From Bog-159 sp049514955 (GTDB taxonomy: Bacteria; Acidobacteriota; Terriglobia; Bryobacterales; Bryobacteraceae): a stretch of DNA of 10,572 bases. The stretch spans positions 1 through 10,572 of the forward strand of contig JBEKUO010000213.1 in NCBI GenBank assembly GCA_049514955.1, given 5' to 3'. The translations under genes were made by a program, and so were the position numbers. Of the stretch, positions 1-4,784 are shown in pieces. Position 1 is the first letter of the stretch. Every line of letters starts with the position of its first letter. The notes under the pieces were generated by a model. The model saw nothing but the letters and a program-made list of their open reading frames with translations. It made no database searches and was not told the DNA's origin.

Positions 1-277
1 TCTGCAGGCGGTCGAGCATCTGGGAGATGTTGCTCAGGCCGCCATCGATGATCTGCAACTGGCTGACGCCCTGGTTGGCGTTCAGGACGCCCTGGTTGAG
101 TTCCGCGATCTGGTTGCGGTAGGCGTTGGCCACCGACAACCCGGCGGCGTCGTCGGCCGACGAGTTGATGCGGTAGCCGGAGGTCAACTGCTGAATGGTG
201 TTGCTTTGAAACTGGCTGTTGACGTTGAGGTTCTGCTGCGCGACTAAAGAATCGATATTCGTTTGAATGGAAATCAT
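1..277 (-). CDS. fliC: Flagellin, N-terminal part (partial, cut by window edge)
   Basis: This is the major filament subunit, exported through the flagellar type III apparatus and polymerised under the FliD cap. The 92 visible residues are the conserved N-terminal D0/D1 helices: the start reads MISIQTNIDSLVAQQNL, followed by LTSGYRINSSADDAAGLSVA and a helix rich in NQG/ISQML. These are hallmark flagellin motifs. The ATG (bases 277-275 on the minus strand) is preceded by AAGGA with seven bases of spacing, which supports this start. The gene is divergent from fliD and has its own sigma-28-like promoter and a structured leader. The variable domain and C-terminal helix lie outside the window, so full length and copy number of flagellin genes cannot be judged. 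The family call is very secure from the N-terminus alone. Confidence 0.96.
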   Translation of the reverse strand, partial: MISIQTNIDSLVAQQNLNVNSQFQSNTIQQLTSGYRINSSADDAAGLSVANAYRNQIAELNQGVLNANQGVSQLQIIDGGLSNISQMLDRLQ

Positions 278-284
278 TGGATAA

Positions 285-289
285 TCCTT
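285..289 (-). promoter_or_regulatory. fliC Shine-Dalgarno that is also a CsrA-type ANGGA motif
   Basis: On the minus strand the sequence AAGGA sits seven bases upstream of the flagellin ATG. It is a good ribosome binding site and also fits the ANGGA core bound by CsrA/RsmA proteins. CsrA is known to repress flagellin translation in Bacillus subtilis by binding over the ribosome binding site. Because csrA and fliW are encoded about 2.5 kb away in this window, the same control is likely here. The motif is seen in the sequence; binding is inferred. Confidence 0.6.
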
Positions 290-302
290 ATTTCTGAGAT
301 TT

Positions 303-341
303 CCCGGCGTCTTGCCGGGGCGGCGGATTTCGCTGCCGCCG
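303..341 (-). promoter_or_regulatory. Two GC-rich stem-loops in the flagellin mRNA leader
   Basis: Reading the minus strand toward fliC, the first hairpin pairs bases 341-336 with 326-321 (six G/C pairs, nine-base loop). An alternative pairs 340-335 with 324-319. The second hairpin pairs 319-314 with 308-303 (CCCGGC, loop AAGAC, GCCGGG). The first would begin almost exactly at the transcription start expected from the upstream sigma-28-like promoter, so it would form a 5'-terminal stem-loop of the kind that stabilises mRNAs. The second ends 14 bases before the AAGGA ribosome site. A role in mRNA stability or CsrA docking is inference. Confidence 0.5.
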
Positions 342-347
342 GTTCTT

Positions 348-375
348 ATATCGACGGAATGGCAATCTCTACTTA
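348..375 (-). promoter_or_regulatory. Sigma-28 (FliA)-like promoter for fliC
   Basis: On the minus strand TAAGTAGA (375-368) is followed after 12 bases by GTCGATAT (355-348). The sigma-28 consensus of enteric bacteria is TAAAGTTT, 11 bases, GCCGATAA. The -10 keeps the CGATA core and the -35 keeps TAA, but the spacing is one base long and several positions differ. The location, about 70 bases upstream of the start codon of a late flagellar gene, supports the call. It is weaker than the fliD promoter opposite. Confidence 0.5.
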
Positions 376-420
376 GGAACGTTTGCGTAGAACCCTAGTT
401 CCGGACCGGGCGTCCGCGCC

Positions 421-447
421 TCAAGTTCTTTGCTTTTGCGCCGATAA
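421..447 (+). promoter_or_regulatory. Sigma-28 (FliA) promoter for the fliD operon
   Basis: TCAAGTTC (421-428), exactly 11 bases, then GCCGATAA (440-447). The -10 is a perfect match to the classical FliA consensus GCCGATAA. The -35 matches TAAAGTTT at six of eight positions, and the spacing is canonical. Transcription would start near 455, giving a leader of about 60 bases before fliD. This places fliD and, through the overlaps downstream, fliW, csrA and the remaining plus-strand genes in the late flagellar class. Confidence 0.85.
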
Positions 448-516
448 GATAGCGGAGAGTAACAAAGGCCGGGCCGAGCCATCCGAACCTGGCCGGAGCT
501 CTCTTGGAGAGGAATC

Positions 517-1941
517 ATGGGTAGCATCGCTTCTTCGCTCGGCTCCTTGAGCGGTTCTTCCGGGGCAAACTATTTCACCGGTATGAGCAGCTATTCGCAG
601 GATCTGAACAACGCCATCTCGCAAGAGGTGCAGATCGCTTCGCTGCCCATCCAACTGCTCCAAAACGACGTCAACGACCTGACCAATCAGTCCAACGAAC
701 TGCAAACGCTGGACACCGATTTCGGGTCGGTGCAGTCCGCCGTCTCGGGGCTGGCCTCGGCGGCCGGAAATATGCTGGCCGCGAATGTGGCGGACCCCTC
801 GGTGGCGACGGCCACGCTTGGCAAGGGCGCCACGGCGGGCAGCTATTCCCTTCAGGTGACGAACCTGGGTTCGTATAGCGACGCCCTCAGCGTGGACCCC
901 TCGTCGGCGAACGGCTTGCCCACCGTAACCGATCCGACTGCGAACAACATCAGCGCCAGCGGCAGCTACACACTCACGGTGACCGTTGGCAGCGCCGCTC
1001 CCACCACCACTTCCATCTCCTACTCCGGGGGAAACCTGGATGGCCTGGCGCAGGCCATTAACGACGCCAATGCGGGAGTACAAGCCACGGTGGTCAACGT
1101 GGGCAGCAGTTCCGCGCCGGATTATCGGCTCTCGCTGCAGAGCGATCGACTGGGTCCGGTGACCATGCAGTTGAACGACGGAAATCAGAACCTGCTGGCG
1201 GCCAGCGGCAGCGGCGGCGCACTCGCGCAATACGCCATCAATGGAAAGCAGGTCCAGAGCGATTCCGACACGGTGACGCTGGCGCCCGGACTTACAATCC
1301 AGTTGACGGGCACCGACGCGAGCGCCGCGACCACCGTTACCGTGGCGGCGGACGCTTCCGGTATCGGCAGTGCCTTGCAGTCCTTCGTATCCACCTACAA
1401 CTCGGCCATCACCGAGCTGGGCAAGAACCGAGGGCAGAGCGGCGGCGCGCTGGCCGGCGAGAGCATCGTTTACGAGCTCACCGACGAATTGCAAGGCCTT
1501 GCCAATTACTCCAACGGCGACGGCGCCATTAACTCGCTGGCCACGCTGGGCGTGACCTTTAACGACACCACCGGCCAGTTGTCCTTCGATCAGAGCGCCT
1601 TCGACTCGGCCACCAGCGGCCAAACCGATGCGCTGGCGCAATTTCTGGGATCGGCGACGGGAGGAGGATTTCTGGAGACGGCCACCAATACCATGACCGG
1701 CCTCCTGGATCCCACCAGCGGTGTGCTCACGCAGGAAATCGGTACCATCCAATCGAACATCACCAGCACCAATACGCAGATCGCCGATGAAGAGAACCAG
1801 GTGAGCCAGTTGCAGACCAATCTCACGCAGCAGATGTCGGCGGCTGACGCCATGATCTACGAGTTGCAGCAGCAGGCGACCCAGGTCCAAGGCATCTTCA
1901 CGGCCGAGCAGGACAGCGAGATCGAGAGCGCGAGCGCATGA
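517..1941 (+). CDS. fliD: Flagellar filament cap protein FliD (HAP2)
   Basis: FliD forms the oligomeric cap at the filament tip that folds and inserts exported flagellin. The 474-residue product matches the usual family length (about 450-500). It has the FliD N-terminal helical region (about residues 20-115, with a helix of the form ISQEVQIASLPIQLLQNDVN), a Ser/Thr/Gly-rich beta middle, and the FliD C-terminal domain from about residue 290 (LQSFVSTYNSAITELG, then INSLATLGVTF, then GQLSFDQSAFDSA). It ends in a coiled coil rich in Gln. GGAGAGG lies four bases before the ATG. A consensus sigma-28 promoter is upstream. The stop codon overlaps the next gene's start in an ATGA. There is no signal peptide, as expected for flagellar type III export. 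Confidence 0.96.
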   Translation: MGSIASSLGSLSGSSGANYFTGMSSYSQDLNNAISQEVQIASLPIQLLQNDVNDLTNQSNELQTLDTDFGSVQSAVSGLASAAGNMLAANVADPSVATATLGKGATAGSYSLQVTNLGSYSDALSVDPSSANGLPTVTDPTANNISASGSYTLTVTVGSAAPTTTSISYSGGNLDGLAQAINDANAGVQATVVNVGSSSAPDYRLSLQSDRLGPVTMQLNDGNQNLLAASGSGGALAQYAINGKQVQSDSDTVTLAPGLTIQLTGTDASAATTVTVAADASGIGSALQSFVSTYNSAITELGKNRGQSGGALAGESIVYELTDELQGLANYSNGDGAINSLATLGVTFNDTTGQLSFDQSAFDSATSGQTDALAQFLGSATGGGFLETATNTMTGLLDPTSGVLTQEIGTIQSNITSTNTQIADEENQVSQLQTNLTQQMSAADAMIYELQQQATQVQGIFTAEQDSEIESASA

Positions 1942-2255
1942 AAGCCAACGAAACGGAACTGGAGGAGTTGGCGGGCCGTCTGCGGGCGCGGGTTGCCGAA
2001 CGGCGCTACCCGGAGGCGCGCATCGCCCTCCAGGAATACTGCCGGGCGCTGCGGAAAACGGCGGCCGGCCTGCCGCGGGGCGATCCGAGCCTGCGCCGCC
2101 TGGAAGACGATTGGCGGCGTCTGCTGGAGGAGACGCGGCGGCGAGTGCTGGCGGGGCGGACGCATGCCGGCGCGCGCCTGGCCCGGCTGCCCAGGGTTCC
2201 GGGGCTGTACCGCGAGCCTTGCCTGCCGCGCCACACCTGGGAATATTCGGGCTAA
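1938..2255 (+). CDS. Uncharacterised helical protein in the fliS/fliT position
   Basis: I do not recognise this 105-residue product by sequence. Residues 1-70 look like two long amphipathic helices rich in Glu, Arg and Leu (ELEELAGRLRARVAERRYPE, then LRRLEDDWRRLLEETRRRV). The last 35 residues are Arg/Pro-rich and less ordered. The start overlaps the fliD stop in an ATGA, which implies translational coupling. In many bacteria fliD is followed by the export chaperones fliS and fliT, and no other fliS or fliT is visible here. Size, helix content and position therefore make a FliT-like FliD chaperone the leading guess, but this rests on context alone. High third-position GC supports it as real coding sequence. 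Confidence 0.7.
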   Translation: MKANETELEELAGRLRARVAERRYPEARIALQEYCRALRKTAAGLPRGDPSLRRLEDDWRRLLEETRRRVLAGRTHAGARLARLPRVPGLYREPCLPRHTWEYSG

Positions 2256-2292
2256 GCGGGTTTGGAACTCTTATTGCTCTTAGCGGAACCGT

Positions 2293-2772
2293 ATGGCAAC
2301 GACTCAAACTCCCCCACAGCGCTGCGACACCCGGTACTTCGGACCGGTCGAATACGCCGAGGAATCCGTGATGGTATTCCCCGATGGTATCCCTGCCTTC
2401 GAGCAGGAGAAGCGCTTTCTGGCTCTGCGCCAGCCGATCAACGAACCGATGGTTTTCCTACAAAGCCTCGCGAACCCGAGCCTATGCTTCGCGACAATGC
2501 CGGCGCTGGCGGCCTGCCCTCATTACCAGCTCAACATGTCGCCGGAGGATCTGGATGCGCTGGGGCTGGAAAGAGGCCGGCAACCGGCGATCGGCTGCGA
2601 TGTGCTGTGCCTGGCGGTCCTTTCCCTTGAAGAGGATGCGCCTCCTACTGCCAATCTCCTCGCGCCGATTGTGGTGAATCTGCACACGCTGCGCGGGCGT
2701 CAGGCGATCCAGACGGATTCCCCGTACTCCCATCGGGAGGTACTGCCGCTGCGCGAGGCCGCATGCTCGTAA
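2293..2772 (+). CDS. fliW: Flagellar assembly factor FliW
   Basis: FliW is a small cytoplasmic beta-barrel protein that binds either flagellin or CsrA. When flagellin accumulates it captures FliW, which frees CsrA to repress flagellin translation. The 159-residue product shows the family pattern: an N-terminal FGPVEYAEESVMVFPDGIPA (about residues 16-35), then RFLALR, a PMVFLQSLANPSLCFATMP segment, and near the end NLLAPIVVNLHTLRGRQAIQ followed by SPYSHREVLPL. These are standard FliW landmarks. The first 15 residues are a family-variable extension. The upstream gap of 37 bases has only a weak purine site. The last ten bases overlap csrA, the usual fliW-csrA pairing and a strong support for both calls. 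Confidence 0.95.
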   Translation: MATTQTPPQRCDTRYFGPVEYAEESVMVFPDGIPAFEQEKRFLALRQPINEPMVFLQSLANPSLCFATMPALAACPHYQLNMSPEDLDALGLERGRQPAIGCDVLCLAVLSLEEDAPPTANLLAPIVVNLHTLRGRQAIQTDSPYSHREVLPLREAACS

Positions 2773-3011
2773 TGCGGCGGCGCGCCGGGGAGTCGATTCT
2801 TATTGGTGAAGATATAGAGATCCAGATCCTGCATATTGGAGAATCCCGCATCAAGATCGGGATTTCCGCGCCCAAGTCGGTTCCGGTCAGCATGAAAGAG
2901 GTCAAGCTGGTCGGACAAGAGAATCTGGCCGCGGCTCAACTGCGTTCCGTGGCGGCGTTGCGGAATCTGCTAGACCGGCTGATCGAGGGTCCGGCGAGCG
3001 GCGAAAAATGA
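2763..3011 (+). CDS. csrA: Carbon storage regulator CsrA (translational repressor)
   Basis: CsrA is a dimeric RNA-binding protein that binds GGA motifs over ribosome sites. This copy has 82 residues, against 61 in E. coli and 74 in B. subtilis. The N-terminus MLVMRRRAGESILIGEDIEI and the segment RIKIGISAPKSVPV are diagnostic. An ungapped alignment to E. coli CsrA puts Met at position 44, where almost all family members have the RNA-contacting Arg; the local sequence is VSMKEV rather than VHREEI. The C-terminal extension begins GQENLAAAQ, similar to the EEN..AA segment that B. subtilis CsrA uses to contact FliW. The gene overlaps fliW by ten bases and the next gene by an ATGA. The likely target is the flagellin leader at the left end of the window. 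The identity is secure; unimpaired RNA binding is not. Confidence 0.94.
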   Translation: MLVMRRRAGESILIGEDIEIQILHIGESRIKIGISAPKSVPVSMKEVKLVGQENLAAAQLRSVAALRNLLDRLIEGPASGEK

Positions 3012-3673
3012 GCACGCGACAAAAACTTGCCGCAGGGTGCTGGTGGCTGGCGGTGGGCGTGGCAGCCAGGGCCGAATCTCCCCAGGAGGCGGCCCGCAGG
3101 GCCATGGAAGCCTCCGTGGCGCGCCAGAGAGTCGCGGTGGCCGCTATGCGGATCTCGATCGCGAAACAGCGCACGGCGGTGGCCGCGGCCGTGCCCGAGG
3201 CGCACGAGATAAGCGGAGCCGTGGATAATTCCCCCGCACCGTTCTTCACGCTTTCCTGGCCGGCCATCGGCGCGGCCTGCGACCCGCTTCCCGATGCGGA
3301 ATTGCAGCCGCTTTTGCAACAGACGGCCCAAAAGGAAGGCGTGGCGGAGAACCTCCTGCGCGCGGTGGCCGAGCAGGAGTCCGGGCTGCGCCCCTGCGCC
3401 GTGTCGCCAAAAGGCGCGATGGGATTGATGCAGTTGATGCCGGCCACAGCCCGGGACTTGGGCGTGCGCGATCCCTTTGACCCGCAGGAGAATTTGGAGT
3501 CCGGCGCACGCTTCCTCAAGCAATTGCTCACGCGCTTCGGCGGCGACCCCGCGCTGGCCTTGGCGGCCTATAACGCCGGGCCGGCACGGGTGGAAGAGAC
3601 CGGCGGCGTGCCACAGATCCCGGAAACCATCCGTTACGTGCAAGAGATTCTGAGCAAACTTCCACTTCCTTAA
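3008..3673 (+). CDS. Secreted SLT-type lytic transglycosylase, probably flagellum-associated
   Basis: This enzyme cleaves the MurNAc-GlcNAc bond of peptidoglycan to leave a 1,6-anhydro end, acting in the periplasm. The 221 residues comprise a signal peptide (positive start, hydrophobic 7-20, likely cleavage after ARA at 22), a helical linker with a tandem 14-residue repeat (36-63), and a C-terminal SLT domain (about 95-215). Domain landmarks are the catalytic Glu124 in AEQESG, GAMGLMQLMPATA (136-148) and AYNAGPARV. Cys91 (ACDPLP) and Cys130 (RPCAVS) flank the catalytic helix and could form a disulfide. The start overlaps csrA in an ATGA. A muramidase is needed to pass the flagellar rod through the wall, and FlgJ does this in enteric bacteria. 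Operon context suggests this enzyme has that job here; that part is inference. Confidence 0.92.
   Translation: MSTRQKLAAGCWWLAVGVAARAESPQEAARRAMEASVARQRVAVAAMRISIAKQRTAVAAAVPEAHEISGAVDNSPAPFFTLSWPAIGAACDPLPDAELQPLLQQTAQKEGVAENLLRAVAEQESGLRPCAVSPKGAMGLMQLMPATARDLGVRDPFDPQENLESGARFLKQLLTRFGGDPALALAAYNAGPARVEETGGVPQIPETIRYVQEILSKLPLP
3113..3196 (+). repeat. Tandem 14-residue coding repeat in the transglycosylase linker
   Basis: Residues 36-49 and 50-63 repeat with the pattern S-[VI]-A-[RK]-Q-R-x-A-V-A-A. Copy 1 begins SVARQRVAVAAM and copy 2 begins SIAKQRTAVAAA. The 14-residue period equals two heptads, so the segment is probably one long amphipathic helix between the signal peptide and the catalytic domain. 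The DNA of the two copies has diverged, so the duplication is old or kept by selection. Confidence 0.6.
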
Positions 3674-3694
3674 GCGCCGCACATTTGGCGGCGC
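3674..3694 (+). other. Perfect 7-bp GC stem-loop directly after the transglycosylase stop
   Basis: GCGCCGC (3674-3680), loop ACATTTG, GCGGCGC (3688-3694). It starts on the base after the TAA and ends nine bases before the ATG of the next gene. No T-run follows, so it is not a typical intrinsic terminator. It may protect the upstream mRNA from 3' exonucleases or lower translation of the next gene by covering its ribosome site, since no clear Shine-Dalgarno is seen there. Confidence 0.5.
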
Positions 3695-3703
3695 ACGCCC
3701 GAT

Positions 3704-4096
3704 ATGCTTCTTGTGGGAGCTTTTTGGGCAGACGCGGAAAGCATCTTCGAAACGGCCCGCCAGGCGTCCCAGTCCGGCGCGCCGGATTGCGACTGGGCCC
3801 TTCTGATCGGTCCCCAAGGCGGCCTGCACATGCTGGAAGCTGCCGGATGGGCCCTGCCGGCCTTGCTGGCGCAACATGGCGCCCAAAGGGTTTACCGCGT
3901 CACACGGGAACGCGGCAGCATCCGCCTCGAAGGCCGGTCCGCATCCGACACATGCCAACTGCAGAGCGAATCGCCTGCCCGGACTGCCGGTCATCTATTG
4001 GCGCGCCATCCCGCCCTTGCTCCAGTCTGGAGCCGGCCCAGCCCCGCGTTACTTCCGCAAGCGCCCACGGTGCGAACATGGACAAGGTTTGCATGA
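3704..4096 (+). CDS. Uncharacterised small protein in the fliD operon
   Basis: I cannot assign a function. The 130-residue product has a compact N-terminal part with a globular look (about residues 1-90: CDWALLIGPQGGLHMLEAAG, then HGAQRVYRVTRERGSIRLEG, ending SDTCQLQSES) and a Pro/Ala/Arg-rich, probably disordered tail. The alternating pattern around QRVYRVTRERGSIRLEG suggests beta strands. It resembles small uncharacterised proteins I recall from acidobacterial genomes, which I could not verify. There is no signal peptide or membrane segment. Codons are strongly G/C at the third position throughout, which favours this frame over the overlapping frame that opens at 3685. The start ATG has no obvious ribosome site and lies just behind a stable hairpin. 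Its stop overlaps the next small gene in an ATGA. Confidence 0.65.
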   Translation: MLLVGAFWADAESIFETARQASQSGAPDCDWALLIGPQGGLHMLEAAGWALPALLAQHGAQRVYRVTRERGSIRLEGRSASDTCQLQSESPARTAGHLLARHPALAPVWSRPSPALLPQAPTVRTWTRFA

Positions 4097-4248
4097 TCGG
4101 CCTGGATCCGCGCGAGCTCCAGTGGGTGCGGCTGGTGATCGCCCTACTAAGGCACCCGGACCCGGTAGTGGGAGAGGTCGCCCGGGAGGCGCTGCGGTAT
4201 CTGGAAGGCGTAGCTGCCCGCGCGGATGAATCCCGGGCCGCGGGTTGA
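4093..4248 (+). CDS. 51-residue uncharacterised helical protein, last gene of the fliD operon
   Basis: The product starts MIGLDPRELQWVRLVIALLR and continues HPDPVVGEVAREALRYLEGVA. I chose the ATG at 4093 because it overlaps the preceding stop in an ATGA, as at two other junctions of this operon; an in-frame ATG at 4078 would give 56 residues. Two amphipathic helices are separated by HPDPVV. The pattern LLRHPDPVVGEVAREALRYL resembles a single HEAT-type helical repeat, so a small interaction module is possible. There is no signal peptide. The tail is charged and Ala-rich. The function is unknown. Small size limits confidence, but codon use and coupling make it a likely real gene. Confidence 0.6.
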   Translation: MIGLDPRELQWVRLVIALLRHPDPVVGEVAREALRYLEGVAARADESRAAG

Positions 4249-4339
4249 CAATCGGCTTTCACCTGTGAGCCGGCCGCACAGCGCCCGCAGCGCAGAACCG
4301 ATGGACGGCTCAACGACTAAAGCTAACCGGCGCGTAAAG
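4249..4339. other. Convergent junction between the two flagellar operons
   Basis: This 91-base gap separates the plus-strand fliD operon from the end of the minus-strand fliJ gene. It holds an imperfect inverted repeat CGGCT...GAGCCG around 4253-4272 and, at its right end, half of a 17-base tandem duplication. A short stem CCGGC/GCCGG (4327-4331 with 4343-4347) can form on either strand. None of these is followed by a T-run, so no convincing intrinsic terminator is seen for either operon. Termination may be Rho-dependent. Confidence 0.5.
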
Positions 4340-4351
4340 CTAGCCGGCGCG
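4318..4351. repeat. 17-base tandem duplication of the fliJ 3' end
   Basis: TAAAGCTAACCGGCGCG (4318-4334) is followed directly by TAAAGCTAGCCGGCGCG (4335-4351); 16 of 17 positions match. The right copy contains the fliJ stop codon (CTA at 4340-4342 on the plus strand, TAG on the coding strand) and its last codons. The left copy lies just beyond the stop. It looks like a recent slippage duplication of the fliJ end, with one later substitution. Confidence 0.85.
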
Positions 4352-4777
4352 GTTCCAACGGGCCAGGAATGACTCCGCCGCCAGGCTCTCCATCTCCCGG
4401 TCCATCGCGATGCGCCATTCGGCGCGCCGGCAATCCGCGAGCTTCTCCAGCAACCGGCACTGCCGTTGGGCGTCCAGCACCTTCTGCCGCTGTAGGGTTA
4501 CCTGCTGCTCGCACTCGCGCCGCCGCCGGGCCAGCGCCTGTTGTTCCGCAATGAGCCTTGCGCGGTAAGCCGCCAGCGCCCAGAGATCGCCCGCCTCCAC
4601 CGTGGCGCTTTCGCGGACGGTCTGTTCGGCGCGGCCCTTGACCAAATCGAGTTTCACCGCCGCCAAAGCCAGGCCCTCCAGGTCCGCCGCCATCTGGCGC
4701 AGCTTGTTTTCCGCCAACTCCAGTTGCGTGCGCCGCCATTCGAGCGCGCGTCGCAGGGGAAACTCGAAGGCCCGCAT
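4340..4777 (-). CDS. fliJ: Flagellar export protein FliJ
   Basis: FliJ is the coiled-coil stalk of the export ATPase complex, inserted in the FliI hexamer and contacting FlhA and chaperones. The 145 residues (family about 140-150) are almost wholly helical. It opens with MRAFEFPLRRALEWRRTQLE, the standard FliJ start of a short FxF.L.RAL motif followed by a long amphipathic helix, and continues with Arg/Glu/Gln-rich heptads to RWNRAG. Sequence conservation in this family is low, so position directly behind fliI carries much of the weight. GGGAG lies a few bases before the ATG, inside the seven-base gap after the fliI stop. It is the last gene of its operon. The 3' end shows a tandem duplication. 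Confidence 0.9.
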   Translation of the reverse strand: MRAFEFPLRRALEWRRTQLELAENKLRQMAADLEGLALAAVKLDLVKGRAEQTVRESATVEAGDLWALAAYRARLIAEQQALARRRRECEQQVTLQRQKVLDAQRQCRLLEKLADCRRAEWRIAMDREMESLAAESFLARWNRAG

Positions 4778-4784
4778 CTTCTCC

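Noticed and set aside
421..2307. 628-codon open frame on the minus strand opposite fliD and its neighbour
   Set aside because: It is antisense to two well-supported genes, its protein is Arg/Gly/Ala-rich without family motifs, and long open antisense frames are expected in high-GC DNA with strong third-position bias.
3029..3040. AAGC in the transglycosylase signal peptide as a lipoprotein box
   Set aside because: The Cys is at residue 11, before most of the hydrophobic core, and the -3 residue is Ala. A normal signal peptidase site after ARA (residue 22) fits better.
2936..3994. 352-codon minus-strand open frame opposite the transglycosylase and next gene
   Set aside because: It is antisense to a clear SLT-domain gene, with no recognisable domains and a composition typical of a shadow frame.
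4078..4080. In-frame ATG giving a 56-residue version of the last small gene
   Set aside because: It is possible, but the ATG at 4093 has the ATGA stop-start overlap seen at other junctions of this operon. Kept as an alternative only.
3685..4092. Upstream part of the frame leading into the 51-residue gene, read as a 187-residue protein
   Set aside because: The first 130 codons look like a shadow (Arg/Pro/His-rich) of the overlapping 3704-4096 gene. The ATG at 4093 with its ATGA overlap is a better start.
4245..4250. TTGACA resembling a vegetative -35 box
   Set aside because: No matching -10 lies 16-18 bases downstream on that strand, and the only thing downstream is the 3' end of a gene on the other strand.
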